Positions 44,089-52,863 are shown, counted from the stretch's first letter. The stretch is DNA of 64,000 nucleotides from Chersky-840 sp963848335 (GCA_963848335.1 CAWKDD010000003.1:806001-870000); one strand, 5' to 3'. The notes: a model not told the origin generated them from the letters alone. A program made the numbers and translations.

Positions 44089-44880
44089 ATGGACGAAGCG
44101 ACCGCATTCCTCGCCACACTCGAAGCCACCGCTCCCACGGCACCTACCGCCTGTGCAGGGTGGACCGCGCACGACCTCGTGGCGCACCTGACGGCCGGTG
44201 CGGCCGAGATGGCCGAGCTCACCGAGGCGGTGACGACGGGCCGCGGCGCACGCGCCACCACGAGCTTCGCCACACGTGAGGCGCCCTACGTGGCGCTGGA
44301 CGACGACGAGCTGCGCGCCCGCCTGGTGGTCGAGGCCGTTCGTCTGGGTGTCGCCGTCGATACCCTCGCCGCCGCACCGGGCCTGACCGTGTCCTTCTCG
44401 GGTCGGCGCCTGGACGCAGCCGCGCTGACGATGCACGGGCGCAGCGAAGCCGCCCTCCATCGCTGGGACCTCGCCGGGGACGACGACATGAGCGAGGAGC
44501 TCCTCGGGCAACCCGAGCTCACCGCGCACGCGGTGGACGTGCTCAACACCATGCTCGAGGGCGCGGCGGAGGACGTCACCGCCCGCACCAGGGCGGCTGC
44601 CATCACCGAGATGCGAGCCGGCTTCGCCGCCCCCGGGCAGATGGACGTGGTGCTCGTGGTCGACGGCGCGGGAGCGCGCCTCGAGCTCGGGGAGCACGGG
44701 GCCCGATGCTGCGCACGAGCGGCACCCGCCACCCGGCTCCTGGCTCTGTGGGGCCGCAGGTCTGCGGCTCGACCGATCGCCTGGGACTCCGACGATCCCG
44801 GGGCACCAGCGCTGGCTGCATTCTTGTGGGCGGGCATCACCGCTCCCGCCGCCCCCACCAGCGTGTCCGAAACCCGCTAG
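44089..44880 (+). CDS. maleylpyruvate isomerase family mycothiol-dependent enzyme (MDMPI/DinB-like)
   Basis: 263 residues from ATG 44089. CAGWTAHDLVAHLTAGAAEM is the MDMPI N-terminal pattern with the first metal His, and RSEAALHRWDLAGDDD supplies the second His-x-x-Asp element of the DinB-like four-helix bundle. The C-terminal 80 residues form the small second domain of the family. Members transfer or use mycothiol, the actinobacterial thiol; reaction unknown. Only 32 bp precede the ada-alkA gene, so the two might be co-transcribed. Confidence 0.84.
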   Translation: MDEATAFLATLEATAPTAPTACAGWTAHDLVAHLTAGAAEMAELTEAVTTGRGARATTSFATREAPYVALDDDELRARLVVEAVRLGVAVDTLAAAPGLTVSFSGRRLDAAALTMHGRSEAALHRWDLAGDDDMSEELLGQPELTAHAVDVLNTMLEGAAEDVTARTRAAAITEMRAGFAAPGQMDVVLVVDGAGARLELGEHGARCCARAAPATRLLALWGRRSAARPIAWDSDDPGAPALAAFLWAGITAPAAPTSVSETR

Positions 44881-44912
44881 CCAGCGGCCCCGTCGCCGAG
44901 CAGGATGGCACC

Positions 44913-46385
44913 ATGGTCGAGGATTTCGAGCGCTGTTACCGGGCTGTCCTGGCCCGAGACGCGCGCTTCGACGGTTGGTTCGTGACGGCGGTGACATCGA
45001 CGCGGATCTACTGCCGGCCCAGCTGCCCGGCCCGGACGCCGGGGCGCGACCACGTGCGCTTCTATCCCGGCGCCGCCGCCGCCCAGCGGGCCGGGTTCCG
45101 CGCCTGCAAACGCTGCCGACCCGATGCTTCGCCGGGTTCCCCGGAGTGGAACGTCCGCCAGGACGCCGTGGCGCGCGCCATGCGCATGATCGGAGAAGGC
45201 GTCGTCGACCGCGAGGGGGTCCCCGGACTGGCGGCGCGCCTGGCCTACAGCCCCAGACAGCTCAACCGACTGCTCGTGAGCGAGGTCGGCGCGGGGCCCT
45301 TGGCGCTGGCACGCGCCCAGAGGGCCCAGACGGCGCGTGTGCTGGTGGAGACCACCGACCTCCCGGTGTCGTCGGTTGCCTTCGCGGCCGGCTTCGCCAG
45401 CGTCCGACAGTTCAACGACACGATCCGGCACATCTTCGCCTGCACACCGACCGAGCTCCGCCGCCGGTCCAAGAACGGCTCGGGCGCGGCACCGGACACC
45501 GTGAGCCTGCGTCTGGCCCATCGTCTCCCTTTCGACGGGCCCGGTACTTTGTCGTTCCTGGCCCAGCGAGCGGTGCCCGGTGTCGAAGCCGGCACGGGCA
45601 CGGGCTTCGGTCGGACCCTCACGCTCCCCCACGGAGGAGGCACCGTCGATCTCGTCCCCGCCGACGGACACGTGCTCGCCCGGCTCCGGCTCGACGACCT
45701 GCGGGACCTGACCCCCGCCGTGCAGCGGTGCCGGCGTCTGCTCGACCTCGACGCCGATCCCGTCGCCGTCGACGGACATCTGCGATCCGACCCCGTGCTC
45801 CGAGACCGGGCGCAGCGCGTCCCGGGGCTCAGGGTCCCGGGATGCGTCGACCCCCACGAGCTGGCCGTGCGGGCGGTGGTGGGACAGCAGGTGTCGGTGG
45901 CCAGCGCCCGTCGTGTCTTGGGGCGGATCGTGGCCGAGCACGGCACCCCCGTGGCGACGGGGTCGTCGGCTCCGTCCGGATTGAGGCACTGCTTCCCGGC
46001 CATGGAGGTTCTCGCCGCCCTCGACCCCGACCGGCTTCCCCTCCCCCGGGGCCGGGCCCGCACCGTGGTCACGCTGGCAGCGGCGCTCGCCACCGGTGCG
46101 CTCGCGCTCGACGTCGGCACCGACGCCGAGGAGTCGAGGACGGTGCTGCGGACGATCCCCGGTATCGGCCCTTGGACGGCGGACTACATCGCCGTGCGAG
46201 GTCTCGGTCACCCCGACGTGCTCTTGTCGAGTGATCTCGGCGTCCGACGCGCCCTGGCCCGTCTGGGCCAGGCCTCGGCACCGTCGGCGGTCGACGCGCT
46301 GGCCCGCACATGGCGCCCGTGGCGCTCCTACGCCATGGTGCATCTGTGGGGGTCGGAGCACGACCCCGTGGTGCGTGCCTCATGA
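44913..46385 (+). CDS. Ada-AlkA fusion: methylphosphotriester sensor, AraC HTH and 3-methyladenine glycosylase
   Basis: 490 residues. Residues 1-75: Ada N-terminal zinc domain with Cys34, Cys38, Cys65 and Cys68; Cys34 should accept the methyl group. Residues 85-190: AraC helix-turn-helix (LAARLAYSPRQLNRLLVSEV, SSVAFAAGFASVRQFNDTIR). Residues 200-490: AlkA glycosylase with HhH-GPD TIPGIGPWTADYIAVRGLGH and the catalytic Asp in LSSDLG. The protein senses alkylated DNA, activates transcription and removes N3-methylpurines. Its stop overlaps the ogt start (ATGA), so sensor, excision and direct reversal are one operon. Confidence 0.94.
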   Translation: MVEDFERCYRAVLARDARFDGWFVTAVTSTRIYCRPSCPARTPGRDHVRFYPGAAAAQRAGFRACKRCRPDASPGSPEWNVRQDAVARAMRMIGEGVVDREGVPGLAARLAYSPRQLNRLLVSEVGAGPLALARAQRAQTARVLVETTDLPVSSVAFAAGFASVRQFNDTIRHIFACTPTELRRRSKNGSGAAPDTVSLRLAHRLPFDGPGTLSFLAQRAVPGVEAGTGTGFGRTLTLPHGGGTVDLVPADGHVLARLRLDDLRDLTPAVQRCRRLLDLDADPVAVDGHLRSDPVLRDRAQRVPGLRVPGCVDPHELAVRAVVGQQVSVASARRVLGRIVAEHGTPVATGSSAPSGLRHCFPAMEVLAALDPDRLPLPRGRARTVVTLAAALATGALALDVGTDAEESRTVLRTIPGIGPWTADYIAVRGLGHPDVLLSSDLGVRRALARLGQASAPSAVDALARTWRPWRSYAMVHLWGSEHDPVVRAS

Positions 46386-46915
46386 CCGCGTTTCGCCGCC
46401 TCGTCGACAGCCCCGTGGGCCCCATCCTCCTCGGTGCCGACGCGTCGGGCCGGCTCACCCTGGCGCGCTTCGGTGACGATCCGGACGCGGTCACGTCCCC
46501 GCACGGGGTGGACGCCGCACACGCGGCGAGCACAGTGCTCGACGACACCACCGCGCAGCTGCTCGAGTACTTCGGCGGTCGGCGGACCTGCTTCGAGATC
46601 CCCCTCGCCATGGACGGATCGCCGTTCCAGCGCCGCGTCTGGACGCGGCTGCAGCAGATTCCCTACGGCACCACGGTGAGCTACGGACGATTGGCGGCGC
46701 AGGTCGGTCGACCGGGGACGGCCCGTGCCGTCGGTCATGCCATCGCCCGCAATCCCATCGCCGTCATCGTGCCGTGCCACCGGGTGATCGGGTCCTCGGG
46801 CCGGCTCACCGGATACGGCGGAGGGCTCACGACCAAACAGCACCTTCTCGACCTCGAGGCCAAGATGGCGGGACTCAGTCCTCTGTCGGCGAGCCGAGCT
46901 CCTGGCTCTCTCTGA
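46382..46915 (+). CDS. ogt: methylated-DNA--protein-cysteine methyltransferase
   Basis: 177 residues from ATG 46382, overlapping the Ada-AlkA stop. Contains IPYGTTVSYGRLAAQVGRPG, the DNA-binding winged helix with the Arg finger, and IVPCHRVIGSSG with acceptor Cys132. It directly removes methyl from O6-methylguanine and is used up in the process. Complete family-length protein. The last 41 bp overlap the convergent small membrane protein gene. Confidence 0.95.
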   Translation: MTAFRRLVDSPVGPILLGADASGRLTLARFGDDPDAVTSPHGVDAAHAASTVLDDTTAQLLEYFGGRRTCFEIPLAMDGSPFQRRVWTRLQQIPYGTTVSYGRLAAQVGRPGTARAVGHAIARNPIAVIVPCHRVIGSSGRLTGYGGGLTTKQHLLDLEAKMAGLSPLSASRAPGSL

Positions 46916-47144
46916 CCGCCATGGCCGTCCCCCACAGGCCGAAGGCGATCGCTACGGCCGCCACATAGACCAGCGCCGTCAACGCCGCGCCACCGGCCCC
47001 GTCTCGCAGCGCCATGGCGATCACCGCCGCCACGAACACGGCCAGCGCCACGCTCACCCACAACCGCGACTTGACGTTGCGTCGCCCGTCCTCGCGTAGG
47101 GAGCCCATGGGTTTCGAATCCACCGTCGCCATCGTCATAGGCAT
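46875..47144 (-). CDS. small two-helix membrane protein
   Basis: 89 residues from ATG 47144 (ATG 47132 and 47108 are alternatives). A polar N-terminus with Lys/Arg, then SRLWVSVALAVFVAAVIAMA and ALTALVYVAAVAIAFGLWGT as two membrane helices joined by RDGAGG, and an acidic tail. No domain recognised. Convergent with ogt, overlapping by 41 bp. Confidence 0.6.
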   Translation of the reverse strand: MPMTMATVDSKPMGSLREDGRRNVKSRLWVSVALAVFVAAVIAMALRDGAGGAALTALVYVAAVAIAFGLWGTAMAVRESQELGSPTED

Positions 47145-47336
47145 CGACAACAGACCCGCCGGGCTGAAGAGCGCCCGCCGAAGAGCTGCGTCCGAGCCGT
47201 CGGCGGACGTCGGCGGACCGGAGAATGTCGACGATGTGTGTTCGTCCGCCACGGAGAGAGATGGTGAATGGGGCACCGCATCACCAGAATCGGGACGGCC
47301 TCGAGACACAATCGGGCGTGCAGGGTCGAGACGCCG

Positions 47337-47660
47337 ATGGCAAGATTTCCGGCGGTGGAGTACCTGGCCGTGGCGCAGATGCCGCACCGCTGGTCGAGGC
47401 GGATCCAAGCAACGGTGTTGAGACGCGGCTACCGCCTCCCCAGAGCGTGGCACGCCGTACCGGCACACGGGTCGGCGCCGGCCGCGCTGTGCGGGTTCCA
47501 CTACACGCGCGAACCACACCGGACCTGGATGCAGACCATGATCCCGAGGCGCTGTCCCAAGTGCCAGCACCTGATCGACGAAGCCGAAGCGCGGGCCGAG
47601 GCGCGCGCCGCTTCGACCGGCCCGCTGTGGGCCATCCCCTCGCTCGACGCCGAGACCTGA
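47337..47660 (+). CDS. hypothetical small protein with CxxC motif
   Basis: 107 residues from ATG 47337 (23 more if an in-frame start at 47268 is used). Basic protein with ALCGFHYTREPHRTW and MIPRRCPKCQHLIDEAEARA, i.e. a Cys near residue 64 and a CPKC pair that may bind zinc; ends in an Ala-rich acidic helix. Codon use looks coding. Function unknown. Confidence 0.5.
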   Translation: MARFPAVEYLAVAQMPHRWSRRIQATVLRRGYRLPRAWHAVPAHGSAPAALCGFHYTREPHRTWMQTMIPRRCPKCQHLIDEAEARAEARAASTGPLWAIPSLDAET

Positions 47661-47705
47661 GCCACCCCGGTCGCGGGCCCCGGCGGAAAGGACCACAATC
47701 GGTCC

Positions 47706-48402
47706 ATGTTCCGCCACACGGCCCACGTCTACGACCTCATCTACGAGAGCTCCGGGAAGGACTACGCGGCCGAGGCACGCGCCCTGCACACGCTCATCCA
47801 ACAGCGAGCACCGGGTGCAGGGTCTTTGCTCGACGTGGCCTGTGGGACCGGCGGGCATCTCGTGCATCTGCGTCAGTGGTACGAGGTGGTGGGTGTGGAC
47901 GTCGACGGAGGGATGCTCGACGAAGCGCGACGGCGCCTGCCCGGCCACACCTTCGTCGAGGGCGACATGCGCGACTTTCGGCTGGACAGGACCTTCGACG
48001 CTGTGTCGTGCCTGTTCAGCTCCATCGGGTACATGCGCTCGGAACAGGATCTGCACGCCGCCGTGGCGGCCCGGAGGAGTCTTCGTCATGGACGGATGGA
48101 TCCGGCCCCAAACCTGGAACGACGATGCCCCCGTCGCCGTGCAGACGGCCGCAGACGAGACTGTGAGCGTGGCCCGAATGAGCCGGAGCCGTCGGGAGGG
48201 GAACACCACGTTTCTCGACATGCACCACCTGATCGGGTCCTCCGACGGCATCGAGTACGCCGTCGACACCCATGTCCTCACGCTGTTCGACACCGGCCAG
48301 TACCAGGAAGCGCTGAAAGATGCGGGACTGATCGACATCGAGACGATCGAAAGCCCGATGACGGGTCGCGACCGGCTCATCGGTGTGGCACAACCCCGCT
48401 GA
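47706..48402 (+). CDS. class I SAM-dependent methyltransferase, one frameshift
   Basis: ATG 47706. YDLIYESSGKDYAAEA leads into the SAM-binding motif LLDVACGTGGHLVHLRQW, then VVGVDVDGGMLDEARRRLPG and MRDFRLDRTFDAVSCLFSSIGYM, all as in small Rossmann methyltransferases. Near 48072-48085 the frame shifts: RPGGVFVMDGWIRPQTW, expected at this point, is in another frame that continues to the stop at 48402. Joined length about 232 residues, normal. CACAAT at 47694-47699, six bases before the ATG, may be a -10. Substrate unknown; this branch includes sugar and small-molecule methylases. Confidence 0.78.
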
Positions 48403-48519
48403 CCAGGGCAATCACTTGGTTCGAGCCGGAGACATTTCTGTTCCCTGACCGGGGCGCGAGGCACGAGGCGACCCCGGCCGCGGGTCAAGGAAAGGGCGGA
48501 ATGCGCCGACGAGTCCTGT

Positions 48520-48801
48520 ATGGCCAATTCTCAGTTGAAGACCAGGGCAGTCACCGCGCACCGCGGTGAACGGGACAACACCGGGGCCGAGACCCACAAG
48601 GGCGAGATCGCGGCTGTGGTCGTGGAGCGCACCGACGGAACCTGCACCGTGCTGTGGGCGGGCTTGTGGCGGACGTTCAACACCAAGCCCGAAGAGTGGC
48701 ACACCCGCCGCGAGGCCATGACCGCCGTCGACAACGTCGTCGGAGAGATCCTGATCTGGAACGAGATGGCACCGCACACCTGGGCGGCGCGCGCCGCTTA
48801 A
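48520..48801 (+). CDS. small protein of unknown family (KGxxAVVVER type)
   Basis: 93 residues from ATG 48520. HKGEIAAVVVERTDGTCTV, then EAMTAVDNVVGEILIWNEMA and TWAARA at the end. A second protein in the window (minus strand, 58440-59078) has KGVVAVVVEREDG, a DEAKNLVEKV segment and VWVARA in the same order, so this is a small paralogous family. No known domain recognised; the AVVVERxDG/W spacing suggests a small alpha/beta fold. Confidence 0.65.
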   Translation: MANSQLKTRAVTAHRGERDNTGAETHKGEIAAVVVERTDGTCTVLWAGLWRTFNTKPEEWHTRREAMTAVDNVVGEILIWNEMAPHTWAARAA

Positions 48802-48892
48802 GGATCGGGTCACCCCCCGACGCTTCCGCTCCCCTCTGCTCCCCTCTGCCCCTAACCCGTCGACCCCCTCGACCCCGTCGACCTGGCGCGAC

Positions 48893-48921
48893 TTGCCCCC
48901 GGACCGTGACCGCTCTACGAT
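48893..48921 (+). promoter_or_regulatory. promoter of the TetR gene
   Basis: TTGCCC (48893-48898), 17 bp, TACGAT (48916-48921): a good sigma-70-like promoter by actinobacterial standards, 60 bp before the TetR ATG. The -10 overlaps the left end of the palindromic operator. Confidence 0.6.
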
Positions 48922-48939
48922 TTGAGCAATTGCTCAAAT
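48920..48939. promoter_or_regulatory. perfect 20-bp palindrome, TetR operator
   Basis: ATTTGAGCAATTGCTCAAAT reads the same on both strands. It covers the -10 end and transcription start of the adjacent TetR gene, so autorepression is the simple model. A partial third half-site CAATTACTCAG follows at 48940-48950. Confidence 0.75.
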
Positions 48940-48982
48940 CAATTACTCAGCCGAGCACGCGGTCACGGGAGCGTAGAGGGCG

Positions 48983-49636
48983 ATGGCCAGGTCTGGAGTC
49001 AAGCGGGGGGTCGAACACGGGGGCTCGCCGGGTTCCGAGGAGACCCGCCGGGCGCTGGTGGCGGGTGCCGTCGAAGCCCTGCGCGAGGAGGGATTCTCCG
49101 GCGCCACGGCGCGCGAGATCGCCAGGCGCTCCGGGTGCAACCAGGGCCTCGTCTTCTATCACTTCGGCTCGGTGACGAACCTGCTCCTCGCCGCGCTCGA
49201 CGAGGTGAGCACGTTGCGCCTGGCGCGCTACCAGGCCGCGGTGGAGGCCGCCCAGGGTCTCGGCGATCTGGTCGAGACGGCCCAGTCCGTCTTCGAGGAG
49301 GACCTCGACAAGGGGTACATGTCGGTGCTGGCCGAGATGATCGCCGGCGCGTCCTCCACACCCGGGCTGGCAGCCGAGGTCGCCGCTCGCATCGCGCCCT
49401 GGAGGAGCTTCGCTGCCACCGCGGTGCGCGACACGCTCGACGGCACCCCGCTCGCACACCTTGTCGACGCCGTGGAGCTCGCCCACGGGATCGTGGCGCT
49501 CTATCTCGGCCTCGAGATGCTCGCCCACCTCGACGGTGACCGGTCCGCCGCCTTGGCCCTGTTCGAACGAGCCAGACGGATCGCCGACCTGTTGAGCGCC
49601 CTGGACGGGATCACGCCGATGAAGGAGGAACCATGA
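48983..49636 (+). CDS. TetR/AcrR family transcriptional regulator
   Basis: 217 residues from ATG 48983. N-terminal helix-turn-helix: EALREEGFSGATAREIARRS followed by GCNQGLVFYHFGSVTNLLLAAL, the recognition helix of the TetR family. The C-terminal helical ligand domain is variable. Its stop overlaps the following NmrA-like gene (ATGA), so the regulator and its likely target form an operon under the palindromic operator described upstream. Ligand unknown. Confidence 0.92.
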   Translation: MARSGVKRGVEHGGSPGSEETRRALVAGAVEALREEGFSGATAREIARRSGCNQGLVFYHFGSVTNLLLAALDEVSTLRLARYQAAVEAAQGLGDLVETAQSVFEEDLDKGYMSVLAEMIAGASSTPGLAAEVAARIAPWRSFAATAVRDTLDGTPLAHLVDAVELAHGIVALYLGLEMLAHLDGDRSAALALFERARRIADLLSALDGITPMKEEP

Positions 49637-50607
49637 GCCCAGCACCATCTTCGACGCCCGGTGCGGCGAGCGCCCCGGGCACGGCCACCGCTGCGACGCC
49701 CGACGGCTTCGACGTCGTCACCGGGGCCTTCAGCTATTCGGGTGCGGCCATCTCCCGAGAGCTCCAGGCGGCCGGGCGCCGCGTCCGCACCCTCACCGGA
49801 CACCCGGAACGGGCCAAGGGCCAACCCGTCATCGACGTGCGCCCGCTCGACTTCGACGATCCGGTGGGCCTGGTGGAATCGCTGCGAGGGGCGAACACGC
49901 TCTACAACACCTACTGGGTCCGCTTCCCCCACGGACAGGTCGACCACGAAGCCGCCGTCACCAATTCTCGGACACTGTTCTACGCCGCCTTGCACGCCGG
50001 GGTGCAACGCATCGTCCACGTCTCGATCACCCATCCGAGCATCACGTCGCCCTACCCCTACTTCCGGGGGAAGGCCGAGGTCGAGCGGATCCTGGCCGAG
50101 GTCGGTATCTCCTACGCCGTGCTGCGCCCCGCCATCCTCTTCGGAGGCGACGGGGTCCTGCTCAACAACATCGCCTGGCTGCTGCGCCACCTGCCCGTCT
50201 TCGCCGTAGGTGGGCGAGGCGACTACCGCATCCGGCCCATCCACGTCGACGACCTCGCCCGCTTGAGCGTGGCCGTGGGAGCACAGCGGACCACCACGGT
50301 GACCGACGCCGTAGGCCCCGAGCGGCCCACCTTCTCAGAACTGGTCCATCTCATCCGCGACACAGTCGGGAGCCGCGCCCGGATCGTCCACCTCCCCCAT
50401 CGGGCCATGCCGGTGCTCTCCCGCGTCCTCGGGTTGGCGCTGCACGACGTCCTTCTCACCGGCGAGGAGTACTACGCCATGGCCGATGGCTTGGCCGACA
50501 CCCAGGGGGAATCGACCGGCGCCGTGGCGCTCTCGCAGTGGCTCGCCGAGCACGCCGACACCCTCGGGCGACGCTACGCCAACGAGATCGACCGCCATTT
50601 CCGCTGA
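49633..50607 (+). CDS. NAD(P)-binding NmrA/epimerase-like protein
   Basis: 324 residues from ATG 49633. After a Ala/Thr/Pro-rich 25-residue start comes FDVVTGAFSYSGAAISRELQ, a Rossmann motif (GxxxxSG variant), then VHVSITHPSITSPYPYFRGK with a Tyr/Lys pair, YAVLRPAILFGGDGVLLNNI and PIHVDDLARL, typical of atypical SDRs of the complex-I-NDUFA9 branch. Reaction unknown. Translationally coupled to TetR, which probably controls it. Confidence 0.83.
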   Translation: MSPAPSSTPGAASAPGTATAATPDGFDVVTGAFSYSGAAISRELQAAGRRVRTLTGHPERAKGQPVIDVRPLDFDDPVGLVESLRGANTLYNTYWVRFPHGQVDHEAAVTNSRTLFYAALHAGVQRIVHVSITHPSITSPYPYFRGKAEVERILAEVGISYAVLRPAILFGGDGVLLNNIAWLLRHLPVFAVGGRGDYRIRPIHVDDLARLSVAVGAQRTTTVTDAVGPERPTFSELVHLIRDTVGSRARIVHLPHRAMPVLSRVLGLALHDVLLTGEEYYAMADGLADTQGESTGAVALSQWLAEHADTLGRRYANEIDRHFR

Positions 50608-50619
50608 AAGCTCGGGGTG

Positions 50620-50664
50620 CTCACGCCACTCACGCCACTCACGCCGCTCACGCCGCTCACGCCG
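50620..50664. repeat. 9-bp tandem repeat, five copies
   Basis: CTCACGCCA twice, then CTCACGCCG three times, between the ends of two convergent genes. The last unit abuts the stop of the GNAT gene (CTA at 50665-50667 on the plus strand). Confidence 0.85.
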
Positions 50665-51234
50665 CTAGCCCGACGGCGTCTGGCCCGACGGTGCCGTCTC
50701 CTCCCATTGGCGTCGTGACAGCCGGTACACGCGCAACGCCGATCCGCTCGAGGGATGTCGGGTGTCTCGGTCGAAGCGCATGCCCAGCCGGGCCATGACG
50801 CGGCCCGACGCCACGTTCTCGGGTTGATAGATGCTGACCACCTCGTCGAGCCCGCGGGCCGAGAATCCGTCCGCCAACGTGGCCCGGGCCCCCTCGGTGG
50901 CCAACCCCCGTCCCCACTCGGCCGGGTCGAGTCGCCACCCGACTTCGACCGCCGGCATGATCTCGGGGAGGAAGTCCGGCACCGACAAGCCGATGTAGCC
51001 GATGAGGCCACCACCGGCGCGGTGCTCGGCGGCCCACACCACCCATGACCCGAGCTCTTGCTCCTGGATCCTCCGGGCCAGGAACCCTTCGGTCTCCGGC
51101 GCGGTGAAGCCCCGCCCGAAGGGGAACTCCCACACCTCGGGCTGGGCGAAGATCCGGACGAGATCTTCGAGGTCGTCGAGACTCCAGCGGCGGAGGCGCA
51201 AGCGCGCGGTCAGGAGCTCGTCAGCCACCTCCAC
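50665..51234 (-). CDS. GNAT family N-acetyltransferase (RimJ/RimL-like)
   Basis: 189 residues. TARLRLRRWSLDDLEDLVRI is the RimJ/RimL-type opening; VEVGWRLDPAEWGRGLATEG contains the acetyl-CoA pyrophosphate-binding segment (WGRGLATEG) and NVASGRVMARLGMRFDRDTR the last conserved block. Transfers acetyl from acetyl-CoA to an amine; protein N-termini and antibiotics are possible substrates. The upstream gap holds a 9-bp inverted repeat. Confidence 0.88.
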   Translation of the reverse strand: MEVADELLTARLRLRRWSLDDLEDLVRIFAQPEVWEFPFGRGFTAPETEGFLARRIQEQELGSWVVWAAEHRAGGGLIGYIGLSVPDFLPEIMPAVEVGWRLDPAEWGRGLATEGARATLADGFSARGLDEVVSIYQPENVASGRVMARLGMRFDRDTRHPSSGSALRVYRLSRRQWEETAPSGQTPSG

Positions 51235-51235
51235 A

Positions 51236-51279
51236 TCCTGTCAAACGACTTCAGGCAAAACGACCTCGGATTGACAGGA
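51236..51279. promoter_or_regulatory. inverted repeat upstream of the GNAT gene
   Basis: TCCTGTCAA (51236-51244) and TTGACAGGA (51271-51279) are perfect inverted 9-mers with 26 bp between; AAACGAC also occurs twice inside. Minus-strand TTGACA could be a -35 of the GNAT gene, but it lies too close to the start for a normal promoter, so an operator is as likely. Confidence 0.35.
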
Positions 51280-51288
51280 CGATCACGA

Positions 51289-52086
51289 TCACCGCGCCGG
51301 GGCCTCGAACCTCTCCACCAGCGCCCACATGGCCTGCTGCTCGGCCGCGCTCATGTTGGCATCCTGGACCTTGTAGGCCACCACGTCGCGCAGCAGGCGC
51401 TCGAGCCGGCCCCGGTCCGGCCCGAAGCCGGCAAGGAAGGCGTTGACGAGCAGGGCCCGCATCCGTCCCTCGACGGCTCGCATGACCGGGCTGGCTGGCA
51501 CCTCACCCGTGACCATCAGGACCCACGCCAGGACCACGTCGACACCGGGATCGCCGCGCGCCGCATTGGGCCAGTCGATGACCACGGGCCCGGACGGGCC
51601 GATCATGACGTTGAGCGGGTGCAGATCCATGTGGAGGAAGTGGTCCCCGGTGCCCACCCGTGCCGGCGGCAGGAAGTCCGGGGGTGGGATCTCGTGCAAG
51701 GCTCGGTGCAGGTCGGCGAGGACCCTCCCCTGACGACGGATCGTCCACGGTCGTCGGGTGATCCGGTCGACCATGGAGGAGCCCGTGATCCGCTCCATCA
51801 CGAGGTCCGTACCGTCCTCGCTCACCTCGACGACGGCGGGGACCGGGTAGCCGTGGTGGCGGAGGTAGTCCATGGTCCGGGCTTCGGCGGCCATCGACCG
51901 CGCTCTGCGGGAGCGGCGCAGGACGAGGCCGGGCCCGTACTCGAAGATGTCGGCGTCCCTTCCCGATGCGAGGAGAGGGCCGGGCGGCTGCACCTCGCAG
52001 ACGGTAGCGGAGCGGCGGCGCAGGGCCACCGATCGGTACGCTGCGGGGTGCTCGACGAACCGGACGGGAGGAGCGGTGGCAGTCAC
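51289..52086 (-). CDS. APH-type phosphotransferase family protein
   Basis: 265 residues from GTG 52086; an internal GTG near 51998 may be the true start because the family homology begins at PPGPLLASGRDADIFEYGPG. Catalytic loop FLHMDLHPLNVMIG (HMDLHPxN) and metal-binding VVIDWPNAARGDP are intact, so it should be an active kinase. Aminoglycoside, homoserine or other small alcohol substrates are possible. Its start is four bases from the divergent VOC start. Confidence 0.82.
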   Translation of the reverse strand: MTATAPPVRFVEHPAAYRSVALRRRSATVCEVQPPGPLLASGRDADIFEYGPGLVLRRSRRARSMAAEARTMDYLRHHGYPVPAVVEVSEDGTDLVMERITGSSMVDRITRRPWTIRRQGRVLADLHRALHEIPPPDFLPPARVGTGDHFLHMDLHPLNVMIGPSGPVVIDWPNAARGDPGVDVVLAWVLMVTGEVPASPVMRAVEGRMRALLVNAFLAGFGPDRGRLERLLRDVVAYKVQDANMSAAEQQAMWALVERFEAPAR

Positions 52087-52090
52087 GGGG

Positions 52091-52489
52091 ATGGCGAACC
52101 TGGCGGTGAAGGTGGCCGATCTCGACGCCGCGGTTTCCTTCTACGAGGCCGCGGGAGCCGTGGTGCGCGATCGCATGCACTGGAACAACGGGGAGCGTGC
52201 CGACGTGTTCCTCGGTCCCGTGATGATCACGCTCTTCACGCGAGCCATCTACGAGGACGCCGTCGAGCTCCCCGCCGAGGGCTTTCTCCATCCCGCCCTC
52301 TTCACCGACGACCTCGATGCCGAGCTCGAGGGCCACGAGGTGCTGTGGGGGCCGGCCGTCGTCGAGGGGGCCTTCGGCAAGCGCCGCATCGCGTTCGTCT
52401 CGGCGCCGGGCGCCATCCGGCTCGAGTTCATGGAGCAGCTCGAGGCGCCCACCCCACCCCCGTCCGCCCCCCGAGGAGGCCCGGCGTGA
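52091..52489 (+). CDS. VOC (glyoxalase-fold) family protein
   Basis: 132 residues from ATG 52091 (in-frame GTG 52076 upstream). MANLAVKVADLDAAVSFYEA is the first VOC unit; FLHPALFTDDLDAELEG and IRLEFMEQL carry later His and Glu positions. Lacks the usual first His, so it may be a metal-free or binding-only member. Overlaps the next VOC gene by four bases; the two may form a heterodimer or act in sequence. Confidence 0.78.
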   Translation: MANLAVKVADLDAAVSFYEAAGAVVRDRMHWNNGERADVFLGPVMITLFTRAIYEDAVELPAEGFLHPALFTDDLDAELEGHEVLWGPAVVEGAFGKRRIAFVSAPGAIRLEFMEQLEAPTPPPSAPRGGPA

Positions 52490-52863
52490 AAGTGACCCGC
52501 TTCCATCACGTCTCGGTGAACGCGCACCACACACCCCTCGAGGCCCTGGTGGCCTTCTACCGTGACGTCCTCGGCCTCGGTGACAAGGCCCGGCCCGAGA
52601 TCCCCGGCGTGCCCGGGCACTGGCACGTCGTCGGAGACCAGGAGCTGCACCTGGTGGGGGCGGCCCCTCGAGACACCCCCATCGACGCCACCGGGAACCA
52701 TTACTGCGTCGCCGTCGCCGACCTCGATGCCGCCGTGGGCGAGCTCGAGGCCCTCGGCATCGAGTACCAACGTGCCGTGCAGGGCGAGAGCACGGTGCAG
52801 ATCTGGATCAGCGATCCGGCCGGCAACACCATCGAGCTGCAACAGGACACCGCCAACGGCTGA
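52486..52863 (+). CDS. VOC (glyoxalase-fold) family protein
   Basis: 125 residues from GTG 52486, in a GTGA overlap with the preceding VOC gene; GAGGAGG lies upstream. VTRFHHVSVNAHHTPLEALVAF has the first His, HWHVVGDQELHLVG the second, and WISDPAGNTIELQQD the final Glu, so a complete metal triad. Family substrates vary (fosfomycin, methylglyoxal, catechols). Confidence 0.84.
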   Translation: MKVTRFHHVSVNAHHTPLEALVAFYRDVLGLGDKARPEIPGVPGHWHVVGDQELHLVGAAPRDTPIDATGNHYCVAVADLDAAVGELEALGIEYQRAVQGESTVQIWISDPAGNTIELQQDTANG

